A stretch of 63,338 nucleotides of DNA. Origin: Actinomycetota bacterium. Its GTDB lineage: Bacteria > Actinomycetota > Thermoleophilia > Solirubrobacterales > 70-9. Shown here one piece after another: positions 25,691-33,811 of the stretch. How positions within the stretch are numbered: position 1 is the first letter of the stretch; each line of letters starts with the position of its first letter. The translations under genes were made by a program, and so were the position numbers. The stretch is taken from assembly GCA_018268415.1 (NCBI GenBank), contig JAFDWO010000111.1, positions 1 to 63,338 of the forward strand, read 5' to 3'. The notes below the pieces were generated by a model. That model was given only the letters and a program-made list of their open reading frames with translations, was not told the DNA's origin and ran no database searches.

Positions 25691-26362
25691 CTACTCGTCG
25701 CTCGAATCGTCGCCCGAATCGCCGTCGCCCGAGTCGCCGCCCTCGGCCTCGCCGACCACCTCGGTCTCCTCCTCGACCTCGGGCGCGGCCTCTTCGACGC
25801 GCGGCGGGGCGAGGGTCGCGATCGTGATCTCCTCGGGATCATCGGCAAGGAAGGTGACGCCGCCCGGCGGGGTGACCGCGGAGAGCTGCAAGGTGTCGTT
25901 GATCTCCATCGCGGAGACGTCGACGACGATCTTGTCCGGGATGTCGGTAGGCAGGGCTTCGACGGTGATCTCGCGGGTGACGTGCTCGAGGACGCCGCTC
26001 GCCTTCACGCCGGGCGCGTCTTCCGCACCCTCGAGCTCGATCAGGACCTCCGCGTGGATCGCCTCGTCGAGTCTGACCTCCTGGAGGTCGATGTGGCGAA
26101 GCGTGCCGCGCACCGGGTGCAGCTGCTGCTCCTTGACCACGACCGGGCGCGCTTTCCCGCCATCGATCGAGAGGTCGAAGAGGGCGGCGCCCTCGGCGAT
26201 CACGTTGCGCACGTCGCGTTCGGCGACCTGGAAGTGGGTGGCCTCCGAGCCGCCGGAGTAGACGACGCCGGGGACGAGTCCCTCGCGGCGCATGCGCCGG
26301 GCGTTGCGGGAACCGAAATCGGCGCGCGGAGCGACCTTCAAAGTGGTGCGTGAGTCAGCCAT
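25691..26362 (-). CDS. ctc: 50S ribosomal protein L25, Ctc/TL5 type
   Basis: The protein has 223 residues: an N-terminal L25 domain that binds 5S rRNA (SRNARRMRREGLVPGVVYSGG), the TL5 C-terminal beta domain (PTDIPDKIVVDVSAMEINDTLQLSAV) and a long acidic Asp/Glu/Ser tail. The ATG at 26362 follows a TATCCT hexamer at 10 nt. The longer upstream frame is non-coding. It leads the ctc-pth pair. Confidence 0.94.
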   Translation of the reverse strand: MADSRTTLKVAPRADFGSRNARRMRREGLVPGVVYSGGSEATHFQVAERDVRNVIAEGAALFDLSIDGGKARPVVVKEQQLHPVRGTLRHIDLQEVRLDEAIHAEVLIELEGAEDAPGVKASGVLEHVTREITVEALPTDIPDKIVVDVSAMEINDTLQLSAVTPPGGVTFLADDPEEITIATLAPPRVEEAAPEVEEETEVVGEAEGGDSGDGDSGDDSSDE

Positions 26363-26583
26363 CGGGTCGGACAGGATAGAGAATCGGCGCGGAAAGGGCC
26401 GATCCCGGCAGGGAGCGTGCCACCGAGGCGACCTCGGGACGAGCTGGGCGAGGACGCAGGGAGGCCTGATGGCAGAGCCATTTGGCCGACCGAGGACGAG
26501 GCAGCGCGAAGTCATCCAGGCCGCATCCGGGGATGCGGGCCCCAGCGAGATAGGCCCTCAGGCGCTTGTGGCAAGCTCTAGCC

Positions 26584-28002
26584 GTGGCTGACGAGGCCAA
26601 GATTCCCAAGGGGCGGGTCCGCAGATCGGCGCGATTGGGGTCGATCATCGGGACGCAGGGAGCCCGTTATGCGGGCACCAAGGCGGCCAACGTGGCGCGC
26701 TCCGAGGAGGAGGGGAAAGAGCGGCTCGAACAGCGCCACCTGGAGACGGCCATCAAGATGGTCGGCGCCCTGGGCCAGATGAAGGGCGCGGCGATGAAGC
26801 TCGGCCAGTTCGCCTCGTTCATCGACACCGAGTTCATCCCCGAGGAGTACCGCGAGATCTACCAGGAGCAGCTCGGCAAGCTGCGCAGCGAGGCGCCCGC
26901 GATGCCCTGGGCGCAGGTCGTCAAGGTGCTGGAAGAGGAGTACGACGGCGAACCGCTCTCCGACTATTTCGCCGAGATCGAGCACGAGGCCTTCGCCGCC
27001 GCCTCGATCGGCCAGGTCCACCGGGCCGAGCTGCTCGACGGACGGCGGGTGGCGGTGAAGATCCAGTACCCGGGGATCGCCGAGGCGCTCGAGGCGGACC
27101 TGCGCAACGCGGGGACGATCGTGCGGCTGGCGCGGGCGATCGCGCCGGGGCTCGACGCGAAGGCGATCGCCGAGGAGCTGCGCGAACGGGTGATGGAGGA
27201 GCTCGACTATGAGTACGAGGCGCAGAACCAGCGCACCTTCTCGCGCGCCTACCGTGACCATCCGTTCATCTACGTGCCGGAAGTCGTGACCCGGATCTCC
27301 CGCCGGCGCGTCCTCGTCACCGAGCTGGTCGAGGGGATCGGCTTCGACGCGATCAAAGAGCTGCCGCACGAGGAGCGCAGCCGCTTCGGCGAGATCGTCT
27401 TCCGCGGCAGCTTCGGCTCGATCTACCACCTGCAGCAGTTCAACGCCGACCCCCACCCCGGCAACTACATCCTGATGGGCGACGGACGGGTCGCCTTCCT
27501 TGACTTCGGCATGACGAAGAAACTCGACCGCGAGCAGATCCTGCTCGAGCAGCGGGCGTTCGACGCGGCCGCGCGCGACGATCCGGACGCCTTCCGGGCC
27601 GCACTCCACGAGCTCGGTTTCGTGAAAAACCCGTCGAAGCTCGACGCCGAACGGCTGCTCGACCACATGCGCTCGATCGGCGGCTGGTACGTCGAAGACC
27701 GCGAGGTGGAAATCGACGCGAGGATCGTGATGAAGATCATCGAGTCGACCAACGACCCGCGCTCGGAGTACTTCGACCTGATGCGGCGCGAGTCGATCCC
27801 GGCCGACGAGCTGATGGGGCGGCGGATGGAGATCGGCGTCGTCGCCGTACTCGGACAGCTGCGGGCGAAGCGCAACTGGCACCGGATCCTGCGCGAGTGG
27901 GTCTACGCCGACGCGCCCGCGACCGAGCTCGGCCGCCAGGAGTGGGAGTACTTCGAGGAGCGCGGGCTAAAGCGCACGCCCGGTCTGGCCGACACCTCCT
28001 GA
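26584..28002 (+). CDS. ABC1/UbiB-family atypical kinase-like protein
   Basis: The 472-residue protein shows UbiB-family hallmarks: the KxGQ motif in AMKLGQFASFID (about residue 76), the Ala-rich loop AAASIGQVHRAELLDGRRVAVKIQYPG, EELDYEYEAQNQRTF, the catalytic loop FNADPHPGNY and the DFG-like VAFLDFGM. The family has ATPase activity linked to isoprenoid-lipid and quinone metabolism at membranes; the substrate here is unknown. The GTG start at 26584 follows a CAAGCT box. The stop abuts the ATG of the next membrane protein directly (TGA-ATG), so the two are coupled. Confidence 0.88.
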   Translation: MADEAKIPKGRVRRSARLGSIIGTQGARYAGTKAANVARSEEEGKERLEQRHLETAIKMVGALGQMKGAAMKLGQFASFIDTEFIPEEYREIYQEQLGKLRSEAPAMPWAQVVKVLEEEYDGEPLSDYFAEIEHEAFAAASIGQVHRAELLDGRRVAVKIQYPGIAEALEADLRNAGTIVRLARAIAPGLDAKAIAEELRERVMEELDYEYEAQNQRTFSRAYRDHPFIYVPEVVTRISRRRVLVTELVEGIGFDAIKELPHEERSRFGEIVFRGSFGSIYHLQQFNADPHPGNYILMGDGRVAFLDFGMTKKLDREQILLEQRAFDAAARDDPDAFRAALHELGFVKNPSKLDAERLLDHMRSIGGWYVEDREVEIDARIVMKIIESTNDPRSEYFDLMRRESIPADELMGRRMEIGVVAVLGQLRAKRNWHRILREWVYADAPATELGRQEWEYFEERGLKRTPGLADTS

Positions 28003-28860
28003 ATGAAGCGCATCCGCCGCGGTTGGGCCCTGACGAAGAAGAGCTGGGCGCTGCTCAACTCGCACCGTGAACTCGTCCGCTTCCCGCTCTACGGCGGGAT
28101 CGCCACCATCGTCCTCGGCCTCGCCTTCCTCGGCCCGGGCGTCTTCGCGCTCGACCAGCACACCTACGGGGTGGGCGTGCCGCTGATCGTGATCGGGATC
28201 TACGTCCTGGCGACGGTCGGCATCTACTTCAGCGTCGGGCTGGCCGCCTGCGCGGACCGCATCTTCCGCGGCGAGACCGCGACGGTCGGCGATGGGATGG
28301 CGGTCGCGAACTCTCGCCTCGGCGCGATCTGCGGCTGGGCCGCACTCTCGACCGCGGTCGGGCTGATCCTCGAGCTGATCGAGAGCCAGGGCGGCACGCT
28401 CGGCGAGATCGCGGGGCGGCTGGTCGGCATGGCCTGGTCCCTGGTCACCTTCCTCTCGGTGCCGGTGATCGCGATCGAGGGCACCGGCCCGCTCGACACC
28501 CTCAAGCGCTCGGCCTCCCTCTTTCGCGAACGCTGGGGACCGCAGGTCACCGGCAACATCGCGATCGGCGGCGGCGTCTTCCTCCTCGGCGTCCTGCCGG
28601 CGCTGCTCCTGATCTTCCTCGGCTTCCTGCTCTGGCCGACGACCGGGGTCGGCGGCGCCACCCTCATCGTGATCGGCGCCCTCGTCCTCTGCGTCGCACT
28701 GCTCGTCTCCAAGGCCCTGAGCGGCATCTTCGGCGTCGCCCTCTACCGGTACGTCCTCGACGGCGAAGCCGTCGGCGGCTTCACCCAGGAAGACCTGGAG
28801 AGCGCCGTGAAGCCGAGCCGCGGCGCGAAGGTCCCCGGGGCCACCCCGGGCACGGTTTAG
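28003..28860 (+). CDS. DUF6159-like membrane protein
   Basis: The protein has 285 residues and about six hydrophobic spans, arranged in two groups separated by a segment with SASLFRERWGPQVTGN. That motif and KKSWALLNSHRELVRFPL at the N terminus fit the DUF6159 family as I remember it. It is translationally coupled to the UbiB-like gene upstream, suggesting a joint membrane-lipid role (inference). It is followed by the long mosaic repeat region, with no U-tract terminator seen. Confidence 0.78.
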   Translation: MKRIRRGWALTKKSWALLNSHRELVRFPLYGGIATIVLGLAFLGPGVFALDQHTYGVGVPLIVIGIYVLATVGIYFSVGLAACADRIFRGETATVGDGMAVANSRLGAICGWAALSTAVGLILELIESQGGTLGEIAGRLVGMAWSLVTFLSVPVIAIEGTGPLDTLKRSASLFRERWGPQVTGNIAIGGGVFLLGVLPALLLIFLGFLLWPTTGVGGATLIVIGALVLCVALLVSKALSGIFGVALYRYVLDGEAVGGFTQEDLESAVKPSRGAKVPGATPGTV

Positions 28861-28960
28861 GCGAGCGACGGGCGGCTGGGTTCGAGGGCCGGCCTCTCAA
28901 GCGGGCGCTTGGGAGAGGGTCCGGTCTCTGCAGGCTGACGCCCGAACTGCGCAAGGGCCG

Positions 28961-29010
28961 GGCCATCTCGTCCACGACCCTGGCGGGCTGTGGCCGTGGC
29001 CGAGACGGCC
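28961..29010 (-). repeat. Type-2 long hairpin with three stem mismatches
   Basis: The arms at 28961-28978 and 28993-29010 enclose the loop CCTGGCGGGCTGTG (reverse complement of the shared loop). As minus-strand RNA, two of the three mismatches become G-U pairs. Confidence 0.85.
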
Positions 29011-29274
29011 AGTTTTATGGGAGGGGCAGGGAATGCGGGGCGCCGCGCGAGGGGACTGCTCCGAGGCGCTGCCCAAAGGACGACTGCGGGTGCGTGCGGC
29101 GGTTGGCCCGTACTCCTGCGGGGGTTCCGAGCGCCTCCGGCAGCGTGCTCCGGAGCTCGTGGCGGATCCCTCGCAGGAGCATCACGGATCCCCATTCGTA
29201 GCCTCACGAACCGCCCACGGGACCGTCACCGCTCCGTGACCTAAGCCCTCGCCGGGCTCGTATCCCTCCAGCCG

Positions 29275-29305
29275 TTCCTTATGCCGCCTATGGTGGCATA
29301 AGGAA
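29275..29305. repeat. TTCCTTATG-family palindrome
   Basis: TTCCTTATGCCGCC pairs with GGTGGCATAAGGAA with one mismatch and a 3-nt loop. The family recurs at 47570-47612 and 53975-54017. Confidence 0.85.
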
Positions 29306-29517
29306 GGAACAGCTACACGCCCGCCTCGTGCCCGTGAGCCCGAAGGCGCCAGTGGGGCCCGCGGGGCCGCGGGGCCGCGGGGCCGCGGGCGAGGATCCGG
29401 TAGCCCCTTTGATGCCGGAACGTCACGGGAGCGTCACCAATCCGGGCCCGGGAGTCGTCACGAAAACGTCGGGAACTCCACGCTTCCTCCCGTGTTTCTC
29501 ATGACCCGCGAAAGCAC

Positions 29518-29556
29518 GGTCGACCTAACCGGCGCTATAGGTAGGTTAGGTCGACC
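29518..29556. repeat. GGTCGACCTAACC palindrome
   Basis: The perfect 13-bp arms at 29518-29530 and 29544-29556 enclose a 13-nt loop containing GCTATAGGT. It is the parent form of the repeats at 24957-25096. Confidence 0.88.
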
Positions 29557-29809
29557 ACACTTTCCAGGGTCCCGCGTTCTGTGCCGGCATGCGTCCCGAA
29601 GGGCACGGAAGTGTGACGTTCCCGGAATCCCTGTGAAGGACATGTCCCTTCGGGATCCCGGGATCCCGGTCCCCCGACCCGCCGCCGTGTGCGCGACGGG
29701 CGATCTGGCGGCCGCGACCGGCCCGGACCGGCTGGCAGGCGGCGCGGACCCTCAGGGATAGTGTCAACACTGCAGACGATTCGTGACGTCTCCCCCGCAA
29801 ACCTCCCGT

Positions 29810-29863
29810 CCCGGGCGCCTCATGGGGGTCACAGCCTGCCAGGACCACCATGAGGCGCCCGGG
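29810..29863 (+). repeat. Type-1 long hairpin, one stem mismatch
   Basis: The 20-bp arms at 29810-29829 and 29844-29863 enclose the loop CACAGCCTGCCAGG, identical to 77-90. Confidence 0.9.
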
Positions 29864-29945
29864 CCTCCCTCGGACGGCCGCAGGCGCCCCAGGCCCTTTC
29901 GTCGGGCCCCGCCGTGCGCAAGACGCCAACACGCGAGGCCAGGCC

Positions 29946-30662
29946 CTACCCCAGCCGCCGGAACAACCGCGGATCGTTCGAGACCAGGCCGTCGACGCCC
30001 ATTTCCGCCAGCTTGCGCATGCGGGGCTCGTCGTCGACGGTCCAGGCGATCAGCTCGACGCCGCACCGCTTGCAGATCCCGGCCAGGCGCGGGCTGATCA
30101 GGGGGTGGTAGACCCACATCGCGAAGACGCCGAACTGGGGCAGCTTCTCGGCGGCGAGGCCGGGAAGCTGGAGGCGCATGCCCTGGAGGGCGACCTTCAG
30201 GCCCGGCTTCGCCCACCGCCGCCGGGTCCAGTCGCGGCGCGTCTTCGGGAACGTCCACCCGCGGCGCAACTTCGGTTCCAGTTCGAGCACACGTTTCAGC
30301 GTGTGCATCTCCATCGTCGAGATCATCGCCCGGTCGATCAGGTCGCGCTCGCGGAGCGCCTCGACGAACTCCTCCTCCCTCCCGGGGAGCTTCACGTCGA
30401 GGTCGATCTCCACCCGGTCGAGGGGCGGCTCGAGGAACGCGTCGAGGGCCTCGGTGAGGCGCAGCGGCAGGCGACCGGCCGCGTCCTCCCAATCGTGGGC
30501 CACGGTCAGCGGCGCCCGCTGCGCCGGCGGCAGATGACCGTCGCGGAGCCAGATGACGTCGAACTCGATCGTGTCGACGCCCGCCTCGACCGCCGCCCGA
30601 AAGCTCTCCAGCGTGTTGCCGGGCGCGATCAGGTCGGCCCCCTTGTGGCCGACCAACCGCAC
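29946..30662 (-). CDS. Glycerophosphodiester phosphodiesterase family protein
   Basis: The protein has 238 residues. GHKGADLIAPGNTLESFRAAVEAGVDTIEFDV contains the family's His-Arg/Lys-G and Glu-x-Asp metal site, with Lys where Arg is usual after the first His. The DLDVKLPG and C-terminal VELIAWTVDDEPRMRKLAEMGVDGLVSNDP segments are typical. The family hydrolyses glycerophosphodiesters to glycerol 3-phosphate and an alcohol. No signal peptide, so it is cytosolic. The GTG start at 30662 is 4 nt from the prs stop, the third gene of a glmU-prs-GDPD operon. Confidence 0.88.
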   Translation of the reverse strand: MRLVGHKGADLIAPGNTLESFRAAVEAGVDTIEFDVIWLRDGHLPPAQRAPLTVAHDWEDAAGRLPLRLTEALDAFLEPPLDRVEIDLDVKLPGREEEFVEALRERDLIDRAMISTMEMHTLKRVLELEPKLRRGWTFPKTRRDWTRRRWAKPGLKVALQGMRLQLPGLAAEKLPQFGVFAMWVYHPLISPRLAGICKRCGVELIAWTVDDEPRMRKLAEMGVDGLVSNDPRLFRRLG

Positions 30663-30666
30663 GCGT

Positions 30667-31692
30667 CTAGAAGAGCTGGTTCTCGCCCGCGAAGATCTCC
30701 GAGACCGAGTCGTCGGTGAAGATCCGGCGGATCGAGTCGGCGAAGGTGCCGGCCGTCGAGAGCACGGTGATGTTGTCGGGGGCGCCGGGGCGCAGCGGCA
30801 GGGTGTCGGTGACGACGATCCGCTCGATCGCCGACTCCGCCAGCCGTTCGTAGGCGGGACCGGAGAAGACCCCGTGGGTGGCGCAGGAGATGACCCGCGC
30901 GGCGCCCTCGTCGAGCACCGTCTGGGCGGCGGCGCAGAGGGTTCCCGCGGTGGCGATCATGTCGTCGACCAGGACCGCGGTCTTGCCCTTCACGTCGCCG
31001 ACCACGTAACCGATCTCGGCGACCGCCTGGGCGGGCCGCTCCTTCTCCATCACCGCCCACTGCGTACCGATGCGGCGGGCGAAGTTGCGGGCGGTCTTCA
31101 CCCGGCCGGCGTCCGGCGAGACGATCACGAGCTCGTCGTTCAGTTCCTGGTCGATGAACCACTGGGTCAGCATCGGCATCGCCGTCATGTGGTCGACCGG
31201 GACGTCGAAGAAGCCCTGCACCTGACCGGCGTGGAGATCCATCGTGAGGACGCGGTCGACGCCGACCGCCTCCAGGCATTTGGCGACGATCCGCGCGGTG
31301 ATCGGCTCGCGCGGGGCCGACTTCTTGTCCTGACGGGCGTAGCCGTACCAGGGCATCACGGCGATGATCCGGTGGGCGGAGGCGCCCTGGGCGGCGTCGA
31401 TCATCGCCAGCAGCTCGACCAGCGAGTCGTTCGGGGTCAACCCGGTGCGCTCGTTGCCGCAGGTCGACTGCACGAGGAAGACGTCGGCACCGCGGATCGA
31501 CTCCTCGTAGCGGCAGTAGACCTCGCCGTCGGCGAACGTCTTCAGCGTCACGTTGCCGAGGTCGATCTCCAGCTGGTTGGCGATCTTCGCGGCGAGCTCC
31601 TGCGAGCTGCGCCCGCCGAAGACCATCATCCGCTTCTCATAGAGGTGGGAGATCGCCGTGGAAGCCATCGGCCCCTCTTCGAGCGTGCTCAC
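30667..31692 (-). CDS. prs: Ribose-phosphate pyrophosphokinase
   Basis: PRPP synthase makes 5-phosphoribosyl diphosphate from ribose 5-phosphate and ATP. The 341 residues include SSQELAAKIANQLE, the flexible-loop RQDKK of YGYARQDKKSAPREPITA, the metal/ribose site DLHAGQVQGFFDVPVDH and the PRPP loop VLVDDMIATAGTL. The ATG at 31692 overlaps the glmU stop (ATGA), so it is coupled; an internal ATG at 31668 is an alternative start. The glmU-prs order is widespread in Gram-positives and links wall precursor and nucleotide supply. Confidence 0.95.
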   Translation of the reverse strand: MSTLEEGPMASTAISHLYEKRMMVFGGRSSQELAAKIANQLEIDLGNVTLKTFADGEVYCRYEESIRGADVFLVQSTCGNERTGLTPNDSLVELLAMIDAAQGASAHRIIAVMPWYGYARQDKKSAPREPITARIVAKCLEAVGVDRVLTMDLHAGQVQGFFDVPVDHMTAMPMLTQWFIDQELNDELVIVSPDAGRVKTARNFARRIGTQWAVMEKERPAQAVAEIGYVVGDVKGKTAVLVDDMIATAGTLCAAAQTVLDEGAARVISCATHGVFSGPAYERLAESAIERIVVTDTLPLRPGAPDNITVLSTAGTFADSIRRIFTDDSVSEIFAGENQLF

Positions 31693-33083
31693 GTGTCCTG
31701 CTCCTCTCGCATCTTCGCCGCCTTGTCTGCCGCGTAGCCGTCGATATTGCGTTGCGCGTTCTCAGAGACGGCAAGAGCCCCTTCCGGGACATCGTCCTTG
31801 ATCACCGCGCCGGCGCCAGTGTAAGCGGAGTCGCCGACCTCAACCGGCGCGATCAGCATCGTGTCGACCCCGACCCGCGCATCGCGCCCGACGGTCGTCC
31901 GGTTCTTGGTGAAACCGTCGTAATTAGCGGTGATCGTGCCCGCGCCGAGGTTGGCCCCGGCGCCGATGTCGGCATCGCCGACGTACGACAAATGGGGGAC
32001 CTTGGCGCCCTTGCCGATGTGGGAGTTCTTGATCTCCACCGAGGCGCCCGCCTTCGAGCCGGCGTCCATCACGGTGCCGGGGCGCAGGTAGGCGAAGGGG
32101 CCGACGGTGGCGCCGTCGCCGATCCGCGCGCCCTCGACGTGGGAGCGCAGGACGACGGCCTCGGTGCCGATCTCGGTGTCGATCGCGGTGGTCAGCGGAC
32201 CGACGACGCTGCCCGGGCCGACCGTGGTCGCGCCGTGCAGGCCGGTGGCGGGCTCGATCCGGGCGTCCTGGCCGATCTCGACGCCGGCGTCGATCCAGGT
32301 CGAGGCCGGGTCGACGACGGTCACCCCGGCCAGCATGTGGGCCTCGAGCAGGCGGCGGCGCGCCTCGGTCTCGACCTCGGCAAGTTGGACGCGGTTGTTG
32401 ATCCCCATCGTCACCGCCAGGTCCGCCGTGAGATGGGCGGCGACGGTGAGGCCCGCGGCGCGCATCGCCGGGAAGACGTCGGGCAGGTAGTACTCGCCCT
32501 GGGCGTTGTCGTTGGAGAGACCGCCGAGGGCGACGGCGAGCGGCGCCGCGTCGAAGGCGTAGGTGCCGGCGTTGACCTCGCGAATCGCGAGCTGGGTGGC
32601 GTCGGCGTCGCCCGCGGCTTTCGCCTCGACCACCTTCTCCACCCCGCCGTCGGCGGCGCGGACGACGCGGCCATAGGCGCCGGGATCGTCGAGCTCGATC
32701 GTCAGCATCGTCGCCGCGGCCTGCGCGGCCTGGTGCGCCTCCAGCAGCGCGGCGATCGTCGCGGTCGAGATCAGCGGGACGTCGCCGGAGAGGACGAGGA
32801 CCGTCTCGGCCTCGGCGATCAACGGGAGCGCCGCGCGGACCGCGCCGCCGGTGCCGTCGGGCTCGGGCTGCGCGACCGTCTCGACCCCGTCCGGGAGCCC
32901 GGCGGAGATGTCGCGACCGGGCGAGACGATCGCCGCGACCCGACCCGCACCGGCCTCGCGCGCGGCAAGGATCGGCCAGGCGACCATCGGTCGCCCGCAC
33001 ACAGGGTGCAACATCTTCGGCATCGCGGAGCGCATGCGCGTTCCCGAGCCGGCCGCCATGACCAGGACCAGAGGGGCTGCCAC
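31689..33083 (-). CDS. glmU: Bifunctional UDP-GlcNAc pyrophosphorylase / GlcN-1-P acetyltransferase
   Basis: The cytosolic enzyme acetylates glucosamine 1-phosphate and couples it to UTP for peptidoglycan synthesis. The 464 residues have an N-terminal nucleotidyltransferase domain (LVMAAGSGTRMRSAMPKMLHP; LSGDVPL) and a C-terminal left-handed beta-helix with SHIGKGAKVPHLSYVGDADIG, GAGTITANYDG and GVDTMLIAPV. The start is GTG at 33083, with TAACCT 8 nt upstream, implying a near-leaderless operon transcript. Confidence 0.95.
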   Translation of the reverse strand: MAAPLVLVMAAGSGTRMRSAMPKMLHPVCGRPMVAWPILAAREAGAGRVAAIVSPGRDISAGLPDGVETVAQPEPDGTGGAVRAALPLIAEAETVLVLSGDVPLISTATIAALLEAHQAAQAAATMLTIELDDPGAYGRVVRAADGGVEKVVEAKAAGDADATQLAIREVNAGTYAFDAAPLAVALGGLSNDNAQGEYYLPDVFPAMRAAGLTVAAHLTADLAVTMGINNRVQLAEVETEARRRLLEAHMLAGVTVVDPASTWIDAGVEIGQDARIEPATGLHGATTVGPGSVVGPLTTAIDTEIGTEAVVLRSHVEGARIGDGATVGPFAYLRPGTVMDAGSKAGASVEIKNSHIGKGAKVPHLSYVGDADIGAGANLGAGTITANYDGFTKNRTTVGRDARVGVDTMLIAPVEVGDSAYTGAGAVIKDDVPEGALAVSENAQRNIDGYAADKAAKMREEQDT

Positions 33084-33091
33084 TGCCCTTC

Positions 33092-33097
33092 AGGTTA
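33092..33097 (-). promoter_or_regulatory. -10-like TAACCT before glmU operon
   Basis: TAACCT on the minus strand, 8 nt before the glmU GTG. Confidence 0.5.
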
Positions 33098-33123
33098 TTG
33101 GCGAGCGCCCCTCGGCGTCGCCT

Positions 33124-33696
33124 TCAGCCCTCGCGCGAAAGTTCCTTGCCGACCTGGGCGACCGAGACCAGCGTCCAGCCGGCGAAGATCAGGTCGATGC
33201 CGACCAGCAGGCCGATCGCCCAGTCGGCGCTGGAGGGGAACTCGATCAGCACCAGGACGCCGATGATCAGGCCGCAGAGGCCGGAGAGGCCGACCCAGCC
33301 GGCGTTCGGCGTCCCGCGCCCCATGAAGGCGACGACGATCCGCGTCACCCCCATGAGCAGAAAGTAGATGCCCAGGACCAGGGTCAGGGTGAGGGTGCCG
33401 TTGTGCGGTTCGATGATCAGCCAGAGGCCGACGAGGAAGGTCAGGAGCGCCCAGGCCAGCCGCGCCAACAGGCTGCCGACGCCGTGGGCGGTGAAGGCGG
33501 CGGCGGTGAGGAAGGCGCTGACGATGACCAGGATGCAGCCGATGAACACCGCGGCGCCGAGCGAGAACAGCTCCGGGAGCAGAATCGCGATGCAGCCGAT
33601 GATGATCGAGGCGATGCCGACCCAGCGCAGCGTCCGCCAGGTCTGGGCAAGGCCGGCGCGCACCTCGGGGTCGAGAGAAGCTCCTCCGTACTCCAT
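33124..33696 (-). CDS. HdeD-like (DUF308) membrane protein
   Basis: The 190-residue protein has six short hydrophobic spans in three hairpin pairs, the DUF308/HdeD layout: GIASIIIGCIAILLPEL, then WALLTFLVGLWLIIEP, then GIYFLLMGVTRIVVAF and GLCGLIIGVLVLIEFP. HdeD proteins are linked to acid tolerance in enterics, but the function in actinobacteria is unknown. TAGAGT 8 nt before the ATG suggests its own leaderless transcript, starting right after the tRNA-Gln gene on the same strand; readthrough from the tRNA is also possible. Confidence 0.85.
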   Translation of the reverse strand: MEYGGASLDPEVRAGLAQTWRTLRWVGIASIIIGCIAILLPELFSLGAAVFIGCILVIVSAFLTAAAFTAHGVGSLLARLAWALLTFLVGLWLIIEPHNGTLTLTLVLGIYFLLMGVTRIVVAFMGRGTPNAGWVGLSGLCGLIIGVLVLIEFPSSADWAIGLLVGIDLIFAGWTLVSVAQVGKELSREG

Positions 33697-33704
33697 GGAC
33701 AGGG

Positions 33705-33710
33705 ACTCTA
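33705..33710 (-). promoter_or_regulatory. -10-like TAGAGT directly 3' of the tRNA gene
   Basis: TAGAGT on the minus strand, 8 nt before the ATG at 33696 and touching the end of the tRNA. Any -35 element would lie inside the tRNA gene. Confidence 0.45.
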
Positions 33711-33783
33711 TTCCGGGGGAAGGACTCGAACCCTCTCTTCCAGGACCAAAACCTGGCGTGCTGGCCGATTACACCACCCCGGA
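33711..33783 (-). tRNA. tRNA-Gln (anticodon TTG)
   Basis: The 73-nt sequence folds as a cloverleaf: acceptor TCCGGGG/CCCCGGA with discriminator A, D arm with GTG/CAC, anticodon stem CCAGG/CCTGG with loop TTTTGGT (anticodon TTG), and a T arm with loop TTCGAGT. The 3' CCA is not encoded. It lies between the HdeD-like and PucR-type genes on the same strand. I assigned it by hand folding. Confidence 0.93.
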
Positions 33784-33811
33784 GCGCGGATGGCAGCGTA
33801 GCGCCGGGGCC

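Larger units (their letters stand above)
28865..29945. repeat. Full intergenic mosaic element, forward orientation
   Basis: No gene is seen between the converging stops at 28860 and 29946. Order: a degenerate array related to the 36-37-bp units, type-2 hairpin (inverted), a GGATCC/ACGGGACCGTCACC core, a TTCCTTATG hairpin, the GTCACGAAAACGTCGGGAAC motif, a GGTCGACC hairpin, an inverted GTGACGTTCCCGG motif, a type-1 hairpin and one CTCGGACGG unit (29869-29877). This matches the 20.53-21.79 kb element read backward. A short GC-only run of GGGGCCGC repeats lies near 29360-29390. Confidence 0.85.

Noticed and set aside
26363..26583. ncRNA such as RNase P RNA between ctc and the UbiB-like gene
   Set aside because: The gap is too short and lacks the conserved RNase P blocks; only weak local pairing is visible.
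29340..29400. Structured RNA gene in the GGGGCCGC repeat
   Set aside because: A short G/C-only slippage repeat; no conserved fold can be argued from it.
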